Assembly: GCA_964035575.1 (NCBI GenBank)
Contig: OZ037858.1
Span: forward strand, 434,001 to 498,000
Source of the DNA: Rhynchopus sp. YZ270_cl-10
Lineage: Eukaryota > Euglenozoa > Diplonemea > Diplonemida > Diplonemidae
Direction: 5' to 3'
DNA: 64,000 nt
The notes under the pieces were generated by a model, which had not been told where the DNA came from, ran no database searches, and saw nothing but the letters and a program-made list of their open reading frames with translations. Shown piece by piece: positions 40,635-52,000 of this stretch (its first letter is position 1; each line of letters begins with the position of its first letter). The position numbers and the translations under genes were made by a program.

Positions 40635-42869
40635 TTAACAAAAGACCATCCCGCTGTTCCCGCTCCCTGGAGGGGATAAGGACCCACCTCTACCACCCCA
40701 GTCGTCTTGATGGCGGGGTGTGATTTGTGTGTTGTGCAGCATTGCCCGCGCGCCAACCCGCCTTGCGGGAGACCGTGTGGTCTCCGCGTAGCCACCTATG
40801 GAGCGGCCACGGACGCCTGCACTCCCCACCATCCTTCCCCCTAGGCCATCGTGTTTCACAAAGGGGAGGGGTGGGGGTGGGAGTCTCGCGTCGTGGCCTG
40901 CCTGATCGGTCACTGCGCCACCCATCACGGATGTATATGGGTTCACCCCAGGGGTGTCGCGCATTGTCGAGACCAGCCCTGCTGGAACAGAGAGCACTGT
41001 CGGAACAAATCCGGTATTGTCTTCTGCAGAGACGTCTTGCTCTTCTTGCACGTCTTGCTCTGGGGATGGAGGCTCTGGTGGGTGCACCTCTTCCACATCG
41101 CCGCTGGAGACCTTTGACACCTCAGTTTCTGACCCAACAGGAAGCTCCTTCTCTGGGATTGATGTTGGAGGCATGGGAGGAGGTGGTGTGGCATCTGCCT
41201 CGTCTTCTGTGTCGCTGAGGGAGTCGTCGTTCTTGGGTGTAGATTTGAATTTGTATTTCTGCTTGAAGGCAACAACCGCGAGGGCTGCGCACAGAAGGAC
41301 ACCAAGGGCGATCACTATGTAGAGCAGGATGCTGTCGTCGGAGTCGTCGCTAGCGGCCTCGGCTTCGCGCTCGCAGGGGACCACCTGGGGGGACCATTTC
41401 CCTTCAAGACATTGTGCATGTCCGCAGGTAAGGCCGGTAGCGGAGAAGGAGCAGGACCCTTGGTGTACGACGGTGAGACCGTCGGCACAGCCGATCCCAG
41501 AGGGGGTGAAGTTTGTGATGGTGGTAGCGTTGACTTCTGTTGCGGAGAGGGTCGTGAAGGCGCAGCCGTTGGGAGTGCAGGTTGGGGTGTTGCCTGATCC
41601 ACCTGTCCAGACACCGCCACTGCAGGTCATGTCAGTGCAGGCATGTCCAGGTAGTGTGACACTGCATGAACTGTCATGTCGAATTTCACCCTGCGCAACA
41701 CAGTTTGTCCCAGAAAACGTCATCCCCGGTTGTGTCTGCAGAGCGTCATAACTGCACGGTGTAGGTTCGCAGATAATGGCATCGCTCCACCGCCCCAAGC
41801 TGCAGAGGCTTGCAGTGCAGGTGTGCCCAGGGTTGGTTGAAATGAAGGTGCAGGTTTCGCTGTCCGCAGCGGAGCCTGAGAGAGAGCAGTCTACGGGGAC
41901 AGCGTCGGAGGGCTTGCTGAGGTCGGAGAGTGCGCAGGAGAGGGGCGTGCAGGAGGGGTTTGTGGTGCTCCAGGCGCCTTCTGTGCAGAGGGCCGTCTGG
42001 CATTCGTAGCCGGTGAGGACGAAGTTGCAGCCGAAGACTGCATCGCTGGTGACGGAACCGCCTGCGACACAACCGTTGCCGAAGACGTTGTCGACAATGG
42101 GCACGGTCAGCGCATCAAAGGGGCAGGCCTGCGCAGTACAGGTAGGGGACGTGGCACTCCACGCCCCTGTTGTGCACGTCACATCGCTGCAGACATACCC
42201 CCACTTCGTAAACGAACACATATCACCAGACTGCACATTATCCTGCAAACAGTTGTCCGACGCTACCGCCCCCTGCGGCACAGCAAGCGCACTAAAGGCG
42301 CACGCACCCGCATCGCAAACTGGAAACACCGCCCCAAACCACGTCTCCACCCAGGCACCGTCACTGCACATCACCGACCCACAAGAATACCCCGACCTTG
42401 TGTACACACAGGAGGATCGATGCGACACCACACCACCATCAACACAGCCTTGCCCATGCACCGTCACCTCCGCCACTGCAGCCTGGGCAGTTCCAAAGGT
42501 GCATGGACAGTTCACTTCTGCTGGATACCAGATGCCATTAATGCAGGTGGACTGTCCGCAGGGCTGGGTGTTGAAGGTGATATTGCAGGTGGTGGTGCTG
42601 GGGACGTCGTCCGTGCAGTCGCTGGAGGCAGAGGAGGACATGGTCAAGGCAGTCAAAGTGCAGGAGCTTGGGGGAACGTCAGTGAGCGGTGGTGGCACTG
42701 CAGTGGGTTCTGCTGTAGGCGGTGCAGGCGAGGTGTCAGGTGTGTTCGTTGTGTTGTCTGCTGTTAACACACCATTGCGCCCATCAAAGTCTTCCCACCC
42801 CACATCGCTTTGACATCCAACATTGCTGACACACAGCAGCAGCACCAGAGGGCACCAATACCCCTCCAT
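40635..42869 (-). CDS. Type I membrane receptor with seven sushi-like repeats
   Basis: 744 residues from the ATG at 42869, with a CTACAG acceptor 10 nt upstream. Signal peptide 1-19 (MEGYWCPLVLLLCVSNVGC), a Thr/Pro-rich stalk (about 35-68), then seven consecutive Cys-rich modules of about 60 residues. The module pattern is C-F/S-x-L ... C ... C-x-F-x3-G-x-x-C-x3-C-x2-G-x-W ... C. The GxW and final Cys recall sushi/CCP modules. One membrane segment lies at 514-535 (ILLYIVIALGVLLCAALAVV). A 209-residue cytosolic tail has an acidic part, polyproline (ATPPPPMPPTSIP, LPPPPLPF) and a basic Gly-rich end. Expected at the cell surface as adhesin or recognition receptor; the proline tail could recruit SH3/WW/MYND-type partners (inference). 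Single exon. Confidence 0.88.
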   Translation of the reverse strand: MEGYWCPLVLLLCVSNVGCQSDVGWEDFDGRNGVLTADNTTNTPDTSPAPPTAEPTAVPPPLTDVPPSSCTLTALTMSSSASSDCTDDVPSTTTCNITFNTQPCGQSTCINGIWYPAEVNCPCTFGTAQAAVAEVTVHGQGCVDGGVVSHRSSCVYTRSGYSCGSVMCSDGAWVETWFGAVFPVCDAGACAFSALAVPQGAVASDNCLQDNVQSGDMCSFTKWGYVCSDVTCTTGAWSATSPTCTAQACPFDALTVPIVDNVFGNGCVAGGSVTSDAVFGCNFVLTGYECQTALCTEGAWSTTNPSCTPLSCALSDLSKPSDAVPVDCSLSGSAADSETCTFISTNPGHTCTASLCSLGRWSDAIICEPTPCSYDALQTQPGMTFSGTNCVAQGEIRHDSSCSVTLPGHACTDMTCSGGVWTGGSGNTPTCTPNGCAFTTLSATEVNATTITNFTPSGIGCADGLTVVHQGSCSFSATGLTCGHAQCLEGKWSPQVVPCEREAEAASDDSDDSILLYIVIALGVLLCAALAVVAFKQKYKFKSTPKNDDSLSDTEDEADATPPPPMPPTSIPEKELPVGSETEVSKVSSGDVEEVHPPEPPSPEQDVQEEQDVSAEDNTGFVPTVLSVPAGLVSTMRDTPGVNPYTSVMGGAVTDQAGHDARLPPPPLPFVKHDGLGGRMVGSAGVRGRSIGGYAETTRSPARRVGARAMLHNTQITPRHQDDWGGRGGSLSPPGSGNSGMVFC

Positions 42870-43087
42870 GCGCCTGCTCCCTGTAGTGTGGTTCGGAGGA
42901 GAGAGGGAAGGGAAGGGGGTGTGTGGTAAGGGGGAAATAGGGGGGTGTGGGGGGGGGGTTCGTGTTTGTGTTTTTGTCTTTTTTTGGTTGTTTTTTTGTT
43001 GTTTTTTTTTTCAACTGATGTCTGTCAATGCCATTTTTTGTTCAGAAAAAAAAGGTACATCGTCCTGCGAGGCGTCAAGCCAGGTTT

Positions 43088-43519
43088 CTATGAACGGGGC
43101 TTCTCCTTCTTCTCACGGTACAGAGCGAAGAGACCAACTCCCGACACCTTGCTGATCTTGAAACGAACTCCGGGAATGTCACCGACAGCGTGGCCGGAAC
43201 GACCGAGACCCGCGACCAGCACCTCGTCGTTCTCCTCGATGAAGTGAAGGCAACCGTCGTTGGGGACGAAGGCGAGGATCTTCTTTCCGTTCTTGATCAG
43301 CTGCACACGCACGCACTTACGGATGGCGGAGTTCGGCTGCTTGGCCTCAACTCCGATCTTCTCCAGCACGATTCCCTTAACGTGGGAAGATCCTCCGAAC
43401 ACGTTCGCCTTGATCGACACGGACAAATGCGCCTTCTTCCAGTCCTTGTCGGCCCACTTCTGGGTTCTCCTGCGCGTCTTCAGCTTACGCGCTGTGTTGA
43501 TACCACGTGGCTTTCCCAT
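43088..43519 (-). CDS. RPS23: Ribosomal protein uS12 (RPS23)
   Basis: 143 residues, the usual length for eukaryotic uS12. It carries [40 protein letters not shown] and the conserved [17 protein letters not shown]. The KQPNS loop reaches the decoding centre of the 40S subunit. An AACAG acceptor lies 15 nt before the ATG. Single exon. The 218-nt gap to the sushi gene is A/C-rich plus a poly-T tract. Confidence 0.99.
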   Translation of the reverse strand: MGKPRGINTARKLKTRRRTQKWADKDWKKAHLSVSIKANVFGGSSHVKGIVLEKIGVEAKQPNSAIRKCVRVQLIKNGKKILAFVPNDGCLHFIEENDEVLVAGLGRSGHAVGDIPGVRFKISKVSGVGLFALYREKKEKPRS

Positions 43520-43712
43520 TTTAGTACTTTTTGGCTGTTAATTTTTTGTGTTGATATATTGGGGGGAATTTTGGGGAAACAAAAAAAAAAAAAAACTCTT
43601 TTTTTCCCCTCTCCTTGATCCTTAACTGATATCCCTCGAAACCCCCTATGATATCCACCCAAACTCCCAATTCCTCCCCCTCCCACTCCCCCACACTCCC
43701 CCCAAAAAAAAC

Positions 43713-46700
43713 TTAAGTCTTTCCCTGGAATTTTGTGGATTGCCATTGGAGGTGGTAGGCTGCGGCAACTGCACGGCATGATTGGGGAAGCGCTGCGTAT
43801 GTCGCAGAGAAGACTTCTTTGCCACATGCTGCCATGATGGCTGCGAAGGCGCGGGAGAGGTTGCGGTTGTGGTGGTTTGCGGGAGAAGGGTTGGTTACCA
43901 CTGCCAGGAGAAAGCGTTGCAGAAGCGATGGACTGTGCAGACCCACCTGCCGTCTGACCCCTTCCGACACCCCCGGCCTCTTCCTCGTCCCAGCGAAGAG
44001 CTCAATCAACCGCACCGTAGATGAGACCGCGTCTTCTTCCAGCTCCCCCTCCGTCATCACCACCTCGCCACGCTTCTCAAGAAATGTTAATAGCCCTTCT
44101 AAGGCATCTCCTACTGCAGCAAGATACCCACCAAACTCCAACGCAGCAACATGATGCATCACCATATTCTGCAAAGTGTTCACAACAGTTCCATGAAGTT
44201 CAAAGAAAACATCGGTTTCAACAGACAAAGGCAACACCAAACGAGGCAACGCAAAGGCAATGTGAAACGCATTGGCAGGAATAACCAGCTTCTCCATCAA
44301 AAATATCGCGGAGACGCAGTTGAGAAGTTCAAAGAAAAGGGGAATCCTTTTTCTGTCGAAGGAGAGCGCGAAAATCTGCGCTTCAGTGATAATCTTTGTG
44401 GAGCTATCAGAGAGAAGTGTGTCACGTACTGTAGTATATTCTTTCGGGCAGGTTAAAACGAAGGTCCTAAAAAGCTGGAGGTTTTTTAAATCGCGGGGCG
44501 ACGCCTTCACATTCTCGAGAAGTGTTGTGAGAATGTCACGCTTCATTGCTTTTGGGAGATTCGACAGTTTTTGAAGCAAAATTGCGTCGATTCCACCTTC
44601 AAATGACATTTTATGCGATCTATGCACTCCTCGCTTAATCTGCACCTCTTCGATCTCTCCAATCAAGAACAACACAATCTCATACTGTTCTTGGAACGTC
44701 TTTGACTGAAAGTTCTTTTCCTCAAACACTACCTCCAAGAGCACTGTTAAAAGGATTTCCTTGGAGACGGAGGTCAAGGTGGATTCGCTTTCAAATTTTC
44801 TTTTGATGCGTTTGAGGAGTTTTGTGTCGTCTGCAACCAAATTTTCTGCAACACCTGTCAAGAGAAGAATCGCATCGAGGATACTGAGCTTCCACATAGG
44901 GACTTTCTGTTGTAGTGCGTTGAAGAGGGCTTTGCGGGAGGCGTTTTGTTGATCGGAGTCTTGCTTGCGTTTTTTGATCTTTTTGCGGAGGTCGGCAACC
45001 TCGTGACAGCTCGGAGGGAATGACAAAGATGCAACATTCAACACACCACGTCCCAAGAGACACGCCCCAAGCAGCCCCTTCGCCACCACAACCCCTCCAT
45101 TCCTCTTCTCCCCATCACTCTTGTCCACCTCCTTCGTCAGCGCGGTGCTCAGCTCTTCTACCTTGACAACATCATCAGCCCCCTTCAAGCACGACACCCC
45201 CAGCTGAAATGTTGCCCGCAACAACCTCTCCGATTCATTCTGCAGATCCGACACCTGGGAAGAGTATAATTTGAAGAATAATTTTGATTTTGAACATTAT
45301 ATCAAAGGGAGAACGTCTGATACGCTTGACTTGGGTGTTTGGGGTAAAAGGTTGTATGTTTGGTGTGGCTGTATAGGGCTAGGGTGTATACCCTAGAAGG
45401 ACCCAAGAAGTACCCAATTTACACCTATTTTTTAGGAAAATCACACCAATGTTTGAATGAAAATATTCTGCAGTCCCAACTCGACCTCCTTCCTATCTGA
45501 AAATGGGGAGGAGAAAAACATAAATATGTGATTGATTGATTTTTAGACGCTTCCAGCAACACACAAGGTTGTGTGTATATTTGAAGGGGAATAAAAAAAT
45601 AGAGGAAGTCCTGGGGGAAAACAAATACTCAAAAAGAGATGAAAGGAGAAGACATACCTGCACCATAGCTGCAAGGTGGTTAAGCACTCTGTTGCAAAGT
45701 TCTGTCTTGCCTTCGATCAAAACGGAGGTCGTGAAGCGGAGGTCCTAAGGGGTGGAGTGGTGTGTGGGGTAGGCGGTGCAGTGTAGGCAGTGTAAAGGTT
45801 GCACTGAAAAGGGGGAAAGAAAGAGTGGAAAGTGCAAACGCCTCATCGTCATCGGAGGGCACAGAGAGTGAAATAAAGAGTTCGATGAACCTAAGTCATG
45901 TGTGTTTAGCCACCTTTGATCGGAATCGGTATCGTACTGCATCAGGCTTTTGTACAATGGTGTGAGACGTTGCATGAAAAAAGAAAGAAAAGTTAAGAAG
46001 ATGACCCTAAGCCTCTCGTGATTAGTCTGGTCTTGTGATCATATTCGTTATCGCACAGCATCGGCTGTGTGGGTTTCTAGTTTGTTGTAAGAGAAGAAAA
46101 AAAACGGAGGGAACCATACTGCCTGCAGGTGCACATCGTTGATACTGTCCTCGCATTTCAACAGCGTTTTGAGGAGTGATTTGGACTGTGAAGGGAGGTG
46201 TGTTGAAAGCAAATGTGGGGTAGTTCCTAAGAGCGGAACATTGCCTAAATGTGTGTTGTGTTGTTTTGTTTTGTTTTGAATAGGGTTCAAATACTGAAAA
46301 TCATTTCGTTAACTTTGCCAACAACCACGACTAACCTCGTCACTTCTTTGCCAAAACACTGTAGAGACCATCACACACAGCACCCCTTCAATGCCATACC
46401 TCACCACACCCCTTCAAACACTGCGACGGGAACGCTTTGAGGATCGACCCCATTTTCCTGCTGAGCGGGAGGTTTGGTGTCTCGATCTGCTGAGAAAGGA
46501 TGTCCGCACACGCAGAGAGCAGGGCTGACGTAAGCTTTGGGGACTCCCAGTTCGCGTCTGTGAAGAGGCTGGAGAGCACGCTGGCACTTCCCACCCCACC
46601 CACCGTCACCACACCTGCACCCTCAACCTCCCCCCACAGCAACTGCTCCCCCCACGTCGTCACCTTACCAGAGACCGGCTTCGCCTGCTCCCCAACCTGT

Positions 46701-49108
46701 TCCTCGGGCAAGGATAAAATCTGTACCAAGCTCATGACCAACGGATCTGCTGCCAACCCCTTTGCGGAATACCCATCCGCAAAGACGTGCAGATCCTTGA
46801 GAAGGTCGCTGGTCAATGCAGTGTCGCGTGCAAAGAGGGGTTCGGCACCGTGGTCGTCGAGCTTCCTCTTTCTCCCCTTCTTTGGGGTCGTCGCGGGAGT
46901 GGATACGGTAGGCTTATTGCGGAGATGCTCTGCAAGCCATACCAGGGTGTCGGTGGACACAACTTTCATCTGTTTTTTAAGTTTTTTTGCGATTGTGTCG
47001 AGTTCGCCTCCTTGCTCTGAATCGAGGCCTAAAGTGCCAAGGACGGCGCTGTGTGTTTGGATGCGGAGCGTCCGTTGGCGGAGGATCTTGATCGCAACGC
47101 TTGAGAACTGCTGTGCCAGCTCGTCTCCTGCAAAGCATGCGTCCAGTAGGGTTTTCGTGCATTTCTTTGTTAATTCAGGCATAGAGGGGAAGATGAGAAG
47201 GGGGCTCTGCACGCTGTCCTTTTCGTAGGTTTCGAGACACAGTGCGGAGACCATTTTGCGTGACCACACAAAGATGTCGTTTGTCAAAAAAAACGGAGAA
47301 ATAGCGTCGAGCACCGACTGCGCATTGTAGTAACACTCCGCAAGCACGACAAGAAGTGCCTTTTGCGACGCACCAAGCGTTTTCGCGTCGCCCTCCTCGC
47401 TGTCGCTCTCGGTGTCGCTGTCATCGCCCTTCATCATCAGATGCATCCCCACCGACTTCAACATACTCTTCCCTATATACTGCAACACCGTATCCACCCA
47501 TTTTGCTACCGGCCTCGACGACGTCTCGGTAATATTAAGCCCCTTCAACGTTGCAGAGAGAAGACGACAGGAGAAGGCGAGGGTACAATCCGATGAGTGT
47601 TGCGACACAAAAATGGTGTCCAGACGTTCCATCACCCTTTGCAACACAGCACTTGGATCCACCACACTACCAAACGTGCTCTGCACGAGACCCTCCACGA
47701 ACCGCGACCTCTCTTCCGAAAGCGTTTCCTTCGCGGAGCTCTCCATCAACGCACACACACCATCCATCACGACATCCAAACCCTGCATCTGGTTGTACAC
47801 AAGAAAGATGTGGGTCAAAAAAGCCTCACTAGCAGCCTTCATGCGACGCCCACCACCATTAATCTCGACAGAGAACTGCACATACCGTCCTAGCTTCTCT
47901 TCTATGACTTTGTGGTATAGTTGGGAAAAGTGCAGTCCCGCTTCAACAACACCGGTTTTCTTTGCAAGAGAATCAGAGTCGTTTGTTTCAGGTATGGAAA
48001 GCACCAAGGCATCGCTGAGCCAGTTGAGAAGGGTCAATCCAAAGCCAGAGTTGTAGAGTACATCTACCTGAGATTTGTAGATCTTCGATTGAAGGAGAGA
48101 GTGGAGAAGTTGTGAAATGAGGTTAACAGAGTATACATCCAAAGCAGAACCTTGGCTCAGTGCAATCAACGATAACCTATGGAAAAAACGCAACGTAGTC
48201 ACAGAAAGTCCATAACACAACTGCTCAATCTCGACATTCCCAGCAAAGCTCTGCGTATTAAAGAACACCCTAACCGTTCCATTCGCATCAAAATTTTTTA
48301 TTCCTACCACAAAGGCATCAAAAACAACGTGAATTTTAAAGTCCAACTCAGTCGTCCCCTTTTCCTTTTCAAGCTCCGTAAAGAGGACAGACAAAAAGTC
48401 TTTTTTTGAGCCTTTTTTTACACCATCATCCGTCTTTCGCCTTTTGTGTGGGTTGGAGGCTGCGCCGTGCTCAAAAATGCTTTTTACCTCTTCGGGTGTG
48501 ATGCTTGAGGGGAAGAACGTTACCCATTCGTTGATAGACGGGAAGAGAATGGAGGAAAGCACATCAACAGCTTCAAGGTGGGTGAAGAGGAGCAGGTTGG
48601 ATGGGGAAGGGGTTGATTTCGAGAAGAATGCTTCGTACATCGCCTTGTGGTCGCCAGCTCTGAGCACAGTGCATGCAGTAACAAAAAAGTCTGAGAAAAT
48701 TTTGAAAAAAAAGGCCCAGTTTTTGTTCTTATTGAGCACCAAGAGAGCCGCCTCCCGAAGAAGTGTTAACAACGAACTGACCTTCCAGATATGCGCATGA
48801 AACGATTTTTTCAAAAAAATGAAAAAATTGGATAGACTTCGACAGAGGCTTGCTGAGCCGTCGTACAATGCGGGGTCGCTTCTTACCAGACGAATTGCAG
48901 CGGAAGCAGCATCCAGCAAAGCGCTGTCCAAGGTAACAGCCGCCAGATCCCCCATTCTCTCTACCTCCTTCAGCTTCGCAGTAATATTAACCCACTCTGC
49001 CCCTGAGTTTCCTACCAGCGACGTCTTCACCCATTCTGCACCACCCTGCGAAGACTTCACCTTCGATGCCTTAATGACCCCATGACACGCTAATTGTATT
49101 TTTAACAT
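43713..49108 (-). CDS. Large helical-repeat protein, four exons (about 1,485 aa)
   Basis: Exons: 46405-49108, 46120-46244, 45658-45744, 43713-45254. Introns of 160, 375 and 403 nt have donors GTGAGG, GTATGG and GTATGT and acceptors TTTAG, CTTAG and CCCAG. Two long open frames that look separate are joined by two small exons: one reads NVPLLGTTPHLLSTHLPSQS to NDVHLQA, the other DLRFTTSVLIEGKTELCNRV to HLAAMVQ. Phase is kept throughout (1, 0, 0). The protein is all-helical, HEAT-like, with a basic nuclear-type motif (KKGRKRKLDD) and acidic runs (DSDTESDSEEGDAK). Size and character recall nucleolar Urb2/Npa2-type ribosome-biogenesis proteins, but I see no decisive motif. The start ATG at 49108 has a CTTTCAG acceptor 17 nt upstream. 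The first donor is the least certain. Confidence 0.75.
45821..45867 (-). repeat. Class II hairpin repeat, in intron
   Basis: GTGGAAAGTGCAAACGCCTC, ATCGTCATCGGAGGGCAC. A degenerate copy within the 45745-46119 intron. Confidence 0.6.
45876..45950 (-). repeat. Class I hairpin repeat, long form, in intron
   Basis: GATGAACCTAAGTCATGTGT, GTTTAGCCACCTTTGATCGG, then ATCGGTATCGTACTGCATCA. The same layout as 33236, more diverged. Confidence 0.65.
45981..46070 (-). repeat. Class I hairpin repeat, long form, in intron
   Basis: AAGAAGATGACCCTAAGCCT, CTCGTGATTAGTC, then TATTCGTTATCGCACAGCAT and CGGCTGTGTGG. It is the second long-form copy in the same intron. Confidence 0.7.
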
Positions 49109-50837
49109 TTTTTCTTAGTGTAAATCTGAAAGGGGGGAGTGGCTATTCTATGTAGTGAGGAGCAAGGAGTTGAGGGTGGTATAAGAAGTAGGTGTCGTTT
49201 TCTCTTCTTTTTTTCACAGTTCATTCAACGGGGGTTAGTTTTCTTTTGGGGGAGAAAATGAAGGATTTACTCACGACGTCTTTAAAAAGACGCGCAAAAA
49301 AAAAAAACATTGAAAAAATGGGGGAGAGAGCGAGAGTAAAAAGTGAAGTGCAAAGAGTCTCTGTCTAGGGCTCCGGTACGGCACTCACAAAAACCGTGGG
49401 TTAGCGAACCCCCGGAAAAATTGAGATAATTTCGATCAATTGTAATGAATCATTTAGACACTAACTACCACACCAACTCTTTTGAAACACTCACAACTTT
49501 TTTTATTTGTACCAAAAGCAAGAAAACCAACAAAAGAAAAGGTTGGCAAGATGCCGCCTCGCTTGGTCACCTTTTTAAAAAAAGAGAATAATTGACAGAT
49601 GAAAAAAGCTCCCCCTTCGGCTTCAGAACAGAACACAGAGCAGAAACCCTTTAAAAAAAATTTTTTTTTGAAAACACAGAGAAAAGCAGGGCCTTCAACC
49701 ATCGACAAAGCCTGTCCACAGTTTTGTCGAAGTAAAAAAAAAAAAAAAAAATGACCTCCCCGAGCCCGCGCGCGCTTCGCGCGCACGGGTGCAGCAAATC
49801 ACAGGGAGAAGCTCTCAGGGGGTTTATAGGTTTTGGTCATTTTTGAAAACTCGGTCAGCCAAAAAACTCCGCCTGTCCCACACACGTGTATTTCAACACA
49901 AGCAGCATTGGTAGCTTTGTAGCCACGGGTGACCCACAAGCCGTAGTGGGTATCACAGCTGTCTTATCAGTAAGCTCAGTACATTTATAACAACAAAGGT
50001 CCCTGGCGAAGCCACGGTACGCAACATTTCAAATATTGCGCATACCATGGCGCTTTATTTACAACCAAACTATGTCATGGGAAGGGTGGGATGCCTGCTT
50101 GCGCCGCAGGCGCACGGTACGCTACTTTTGCCTGGCTCACTCCTCGTTGGGTTCTACGAGCTCTGTCCGGAGAATGTTAAAGTAAAAACCCTGAACCGAA
50201 TTTCTCCCGTGGACTACCCTGCAACTCGGTCAGAGATAAAAGGATTTTGCCAAAATCCCATATTTTTTTTAGATTTGTCGAACTTCGACAAAAAAAAAAA
50301 CCAAAATAAAAAAGTTGTCGAAGTTAAGGCTTAACTTCGACACGTTGAAGGCCCTGGAGAAAAGTCGAAAAGTGCAAAACACTAACCCGAAAACGGTGGA
50401 GTGTAAGGCATTGGTTCTTCATTGAATCCCAGAGAGCCCTAGTACCCCGACCACAACGGGGGCGTATCTTATCACGTGGAAGTTCAGAAATGCAACTCAG
50501 AGAATGAAATATACCCCTCACTATTCTGCTCAAAACACAACCCCATCCCAACCCCCTCCCTAAAATTACATAACTACAATTCTGTGTAAAAAAAAAAAAA
50601 CAACAAACAAAAATCAAAACAACACACCCCTCAACGTCTCCCTCTGTTGGATAGAAAAAAAAAGAGGCGAAAGCGTCTTGCTAAGGGCACACAATCCATC
50701 CTTTTTGGCTAGGTTTTGTCTTTGACAAAAAATAATAATAATTTTGCAACCAAGGTTTGCACTACATCCCGAAAGAATGTGTGCAGATTCCTCCACCTCT
50801 CTTTTTTGTGTTTTACATTTTATTTTACAATTTTGAA
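49109..50837. other. Spacer containing a hAT-like element
   Basis: The element at 49687-50356 fills the middle. A degenerate class I piece lies at about 49540-49580 and another relative (AAAAGTCGAAAAGTGCAAAA) just right of the element at 50360. No gene is seen. Confidence 0.6.
49687..50356. mobile_element. hAT-like non-autonomous element, 670 bp
   Basis: 13-bp perfect terminal inverted repeats CAGGGCCTTCAAC (49687-49699; complement 50344-50356) and an exact 8-bp target duplication GAGAAAAG (49679-49686 and 50357-50364). Subterminal GTCGAAGTT/AACTTCGAC motifs recur near both ends. The interior has a CG-rich palindrome (CGCGCGCTTCGCGCGC) and a 130-bp stretch (about 50004-50137, inverted) matching 23785-23914 of the other element. 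No transposase reading frame. Confidence 0.85.
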
Positions 50838-51758
50838 TCAGAAGTGTTCATCCTCCTCTTCGTCTTCATCGACGTAAGGCCGTTCTACATAACGTTCTTG
50901 ATCTTCGTGTTCTTGGAAGTCTTCGTCATCGTCTGATGTGTCGTCATCCTTCTTCTTCAGATAGTTGTCCTGGATCCAGCACTGTGCTGCATTGAGCAGT
51001 CCCGGCCCTGCAAGCATCACCACAACAAGGAAAACCTTTGGATGCCCTCTGAACACATCACACAGCAGAATCACCGGGAATCGCAGTACATAAAGCAGCG
51101 AACACAACAAAATCGCGCACAAAAACCGCGCAAACATCACAATCATCGTAAACGCAAGCAACTGCTTCAACCACACTCTATAGTTCGGATACACCCCGGT
51201 ATGGATCAACGCCTTCCATTTGTACTGCCTTGCCTTTCTCTCTAACACACCGAGCAGTGTAACTGCACAGAACACCCCAAAGGTCGTATCCAAGGTGTAC
51301 GACGCCATATACCATCCACACTCTTGGTCCATCTCGGTGAGATGTGCTAAGATCACTGTATTGAGCATACCACAGAAGTGAGCAGCACCGCTACTCACAC
51401 CTTGTTTGCTGGTGTCCATCAGCCATATCTTGAGGGTCCGCTTGGGGTGTTCTCTGTGCCGTTTGAACAGAAGAAGCAGAACCGCCACAACAAGAAGTGC
51501 CAATTGAACTGCCCATGCAAAATTTGTCCCTTCTACACGACAAGGCTCCTCCTGATCTTCAGGTGCAGGAGATGGTGTATCAGGCCTTTCATGCCGAGCA
51601 TGCAAAGCCGTCGCAACCGATACAATAGCTATCAACAACACACACAACCCCAACGCTACCACCCACCACCGCAACACTGGCTTTGCCGGCTCCACCAACG
51701 ACCCCCCGGAACTAACAGAATCTCCAAGGTTTACGTGGTGGTCATCTTCTGAAGGCAT
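50838..51758 (-). CDS. STIMATE (TMEM110)-like multi-pass membrane protein
   Basis: 306 residues. Membrane segments lie at about 31-53, 80-98, 130-150, 160-178, 203-228 and 235-258. Family signature: IWLMDTSKQGVSSGAAHFCG followed by CGWYMASYTLDTTFGVFCAV and YRVWLKQLLAFTMIVMFARF, matching the STIMATE/TMEM110 family. In animals STIMATE is an ER protein that promotes STIM-Orai contacts at ER-plasma-membrane junctions; in yeast the family includes a vacuolar membrane protein. The C-terminus is very acidic (DDDTSDDDEDFQEHEDQE). The start ATG at 51758 follows a 14-A run; acceptor context is weak (CTCGTAG, about 25 nt upstream). Single exon. Confidence 0.88.
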   Translation of the reverse strand: MPSEDDHHVNLGDSVSSGGSLVEPAKPVLRWWVVALGLCVLLIAIVSVATALHARHERPDTPSPAPEDQEEPCRVEGTNFAWAVQLALLVVAVLLLLFKRHREHPKRTLKIWLMDTSKQGVSSGAAHFCGMLNTVILAHLTEMDQECGWYMASYTLDTTFGVFCAVTLLGVLERKARQYKWKALIHTGVYPNYRVWLKQLLAFTMIVMFARFLCAILLCSLLYVLRFPVILLCDVFRGHPKVFLVVVMLAGPGLLNAAQCWIQDNYLKKKDDDTSDDDEDFQEHEDQERYVERPYVDEDEEEDEHF

Positions 51759-52000
51759 TTTTTTTTTTTTTTGTGTATTTTTTCTACGAGGATTGAGAGG
51801 GAGGGGAGAGCGGGGGGAGATAACGTATGGGATATAAGAAAAATAGGTCGTTTTAACATCTAGCTACATTTTTTTTTGGGGGGGTATGGGGGAGGGGGAG
51901 AGGTGGGGAGGTGGGGAGGTGTGGAGTTGTAGAGGAGTGAAAAGGATGCCTTTTCAGATAAGGAAAAAAAAATAAATGAAAAAAGAAAGAGAAAGAGAGA

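Noticed and set aside
40635-42869. EGF-like or VSP-type reading of the Cys-rich repeats
   Set aside because: Cys spacing and the conserved GxW near the end of each module fit sushi-like modules; there are no CxxC arrays as in VSPs.
49754-49791. CG-rich palindrome GCGCGCGCTTCGCGCGC as a transcription terminator
   Set aside because: It lies inside a hAT-like element and no similar structure follows host genes.
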